Source of the DNA: Scolanthus callimorphus
Lineage: Eukaryota > Cnidaria > Anthozoa > Actiniaria > Edwardsiidae
NCBI GenBank assembly: GCA_033964015.1
Contig: CM066918.1
Location: 248,001-312,000, forward strand
Direction of reading: 5' to 3'
Length of the DNA stretch: 64,000 nt
Shown here: positions 63,684 to 64,000 of the stretch, piece after piece
Layout: the number at the start of each line of letters is the position of its first letter
Position numbering within the stretch: position 1 is the stretch's first letter
Notes under the pieces: model-generated
Databases searched by the model: none
Told to the model about the DNA's origin: nothing
The model's input: the letters and a program-made list of their open reading frames with translations, nothing else
Made by a program: the position numbers and the translations under genes

Positions 63684-64000
63684 TGAAATGTTTATTCTTT
63701 TTAGTTTTTTTTCCGCCAAATTCATGATAAATTGAAACATAGACTTGAAGTCAGTTTGCCAATTTTGTGCATTTATATCTTACTAAAGAGCATGACAATT
63801 TTGACAAAATACCTAGACAAGTCTATGCGTTCAAACTTGATATCTCGGTCAGTATTGATATCCGATCAACACCAGAGTTTAATCATTTTGACGTCTCAAG
63901 CGTGGTACAAAAGAGTATTCAGTTGTTTGAAATCTCTTAGACCATGTTTTAATTTATCATGAATTCGGCGAATTTATTTTAATAAGAATAAACATTTCAT
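63684..64000. mobile_element. Foldback element reaching the window edge
   Basis: GAAATGTTTATTCTTTTTAG...CGCCAAATTCATGATAAATT at the left is inverted at 63,945-64,000 as AATTTATCATGAATTCGGCG...AAGAATAAACATTTC. The element is almost complete in the window. Confidence 0.85.

Larger units (their letters stand above)
59490..64000. other. Downstream intergenic region
   Basis: After the TMEM26 3' end I see only mobile-element remnants, local duplications and one weak exon candidate, all listed separately. No complete gene on either strand. Confidence 0.55.

Overview
The window is nuclear DNA from an animal. It is AT-rich, with small GT-AG exons in long introns, many foldback (MITE-like) repeats and a LINE fragment, and no operons or ribosome binding sites. 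The gene repertoire (H-type lectin domains, a follistatin/Kazal module, a SUEL lectin with a PAN module, an M13 peptidase, TMEM26) and the compact locus suggest an anthozoan cnidarian, most likely a sea anemone of the Nematostella type. That assignment is an inference, because I could run no search.

Five genes were rebuilt exon by exon by matching splice phases. (1) Minus strand, 1 to about 10.8 kb: an M13 zinc metallopeptidase (neprilysin/ECE-like) in 17 exons with the 3' end outside the window, plus a candidate alternative first exon at 12.8-13.2 kb. (2) Minus strand, 14.1-22.6 kb: a secreted or membrane protein with signal/anchor, PAN, short EGF-like and C-terminal SUEL lectin domains. It has two PAN exons whose phases make them mutually exclusive. 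(3) Minus strand, 27.7-37.7 kb: a secreted protein of about 672 residues made of three H-type lectin units, one follistatin/Kazal module and three more lectin units. (4) Plus strand, 38.3-50.75 kb: a head-to-head paralogue of gene 3 with the same plan but several 1-nt frame breaks. (5) Plus strand, 53.1-59.5 kb: a TMEM26-like multispanning membrane protein.

The rest is repeat-rich. There are at least a dozen foldback elements, several in two or more copies. One composite element has inverted arms built of tandem repeats (23.9-25.6 kb). A 128-bp tandem array carries a perfect double-CRE palindrome (20.8-21.5 kb). There are also minisatellites and a 1.1-kb CTGT-rich array.

The most unusual signal is that tandem duplications repeatedly fall on exon-intron junctions. 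Five junctions in three genes carry extra copies of their own splice site. In the strongest case (45,904-46,320) a 30-bp unit repeats the end of a lectin exon together with its GT donor about 13 times. The unit stays in frame over the first eight copies, so donor choice could change the protein in 10-residue steps.
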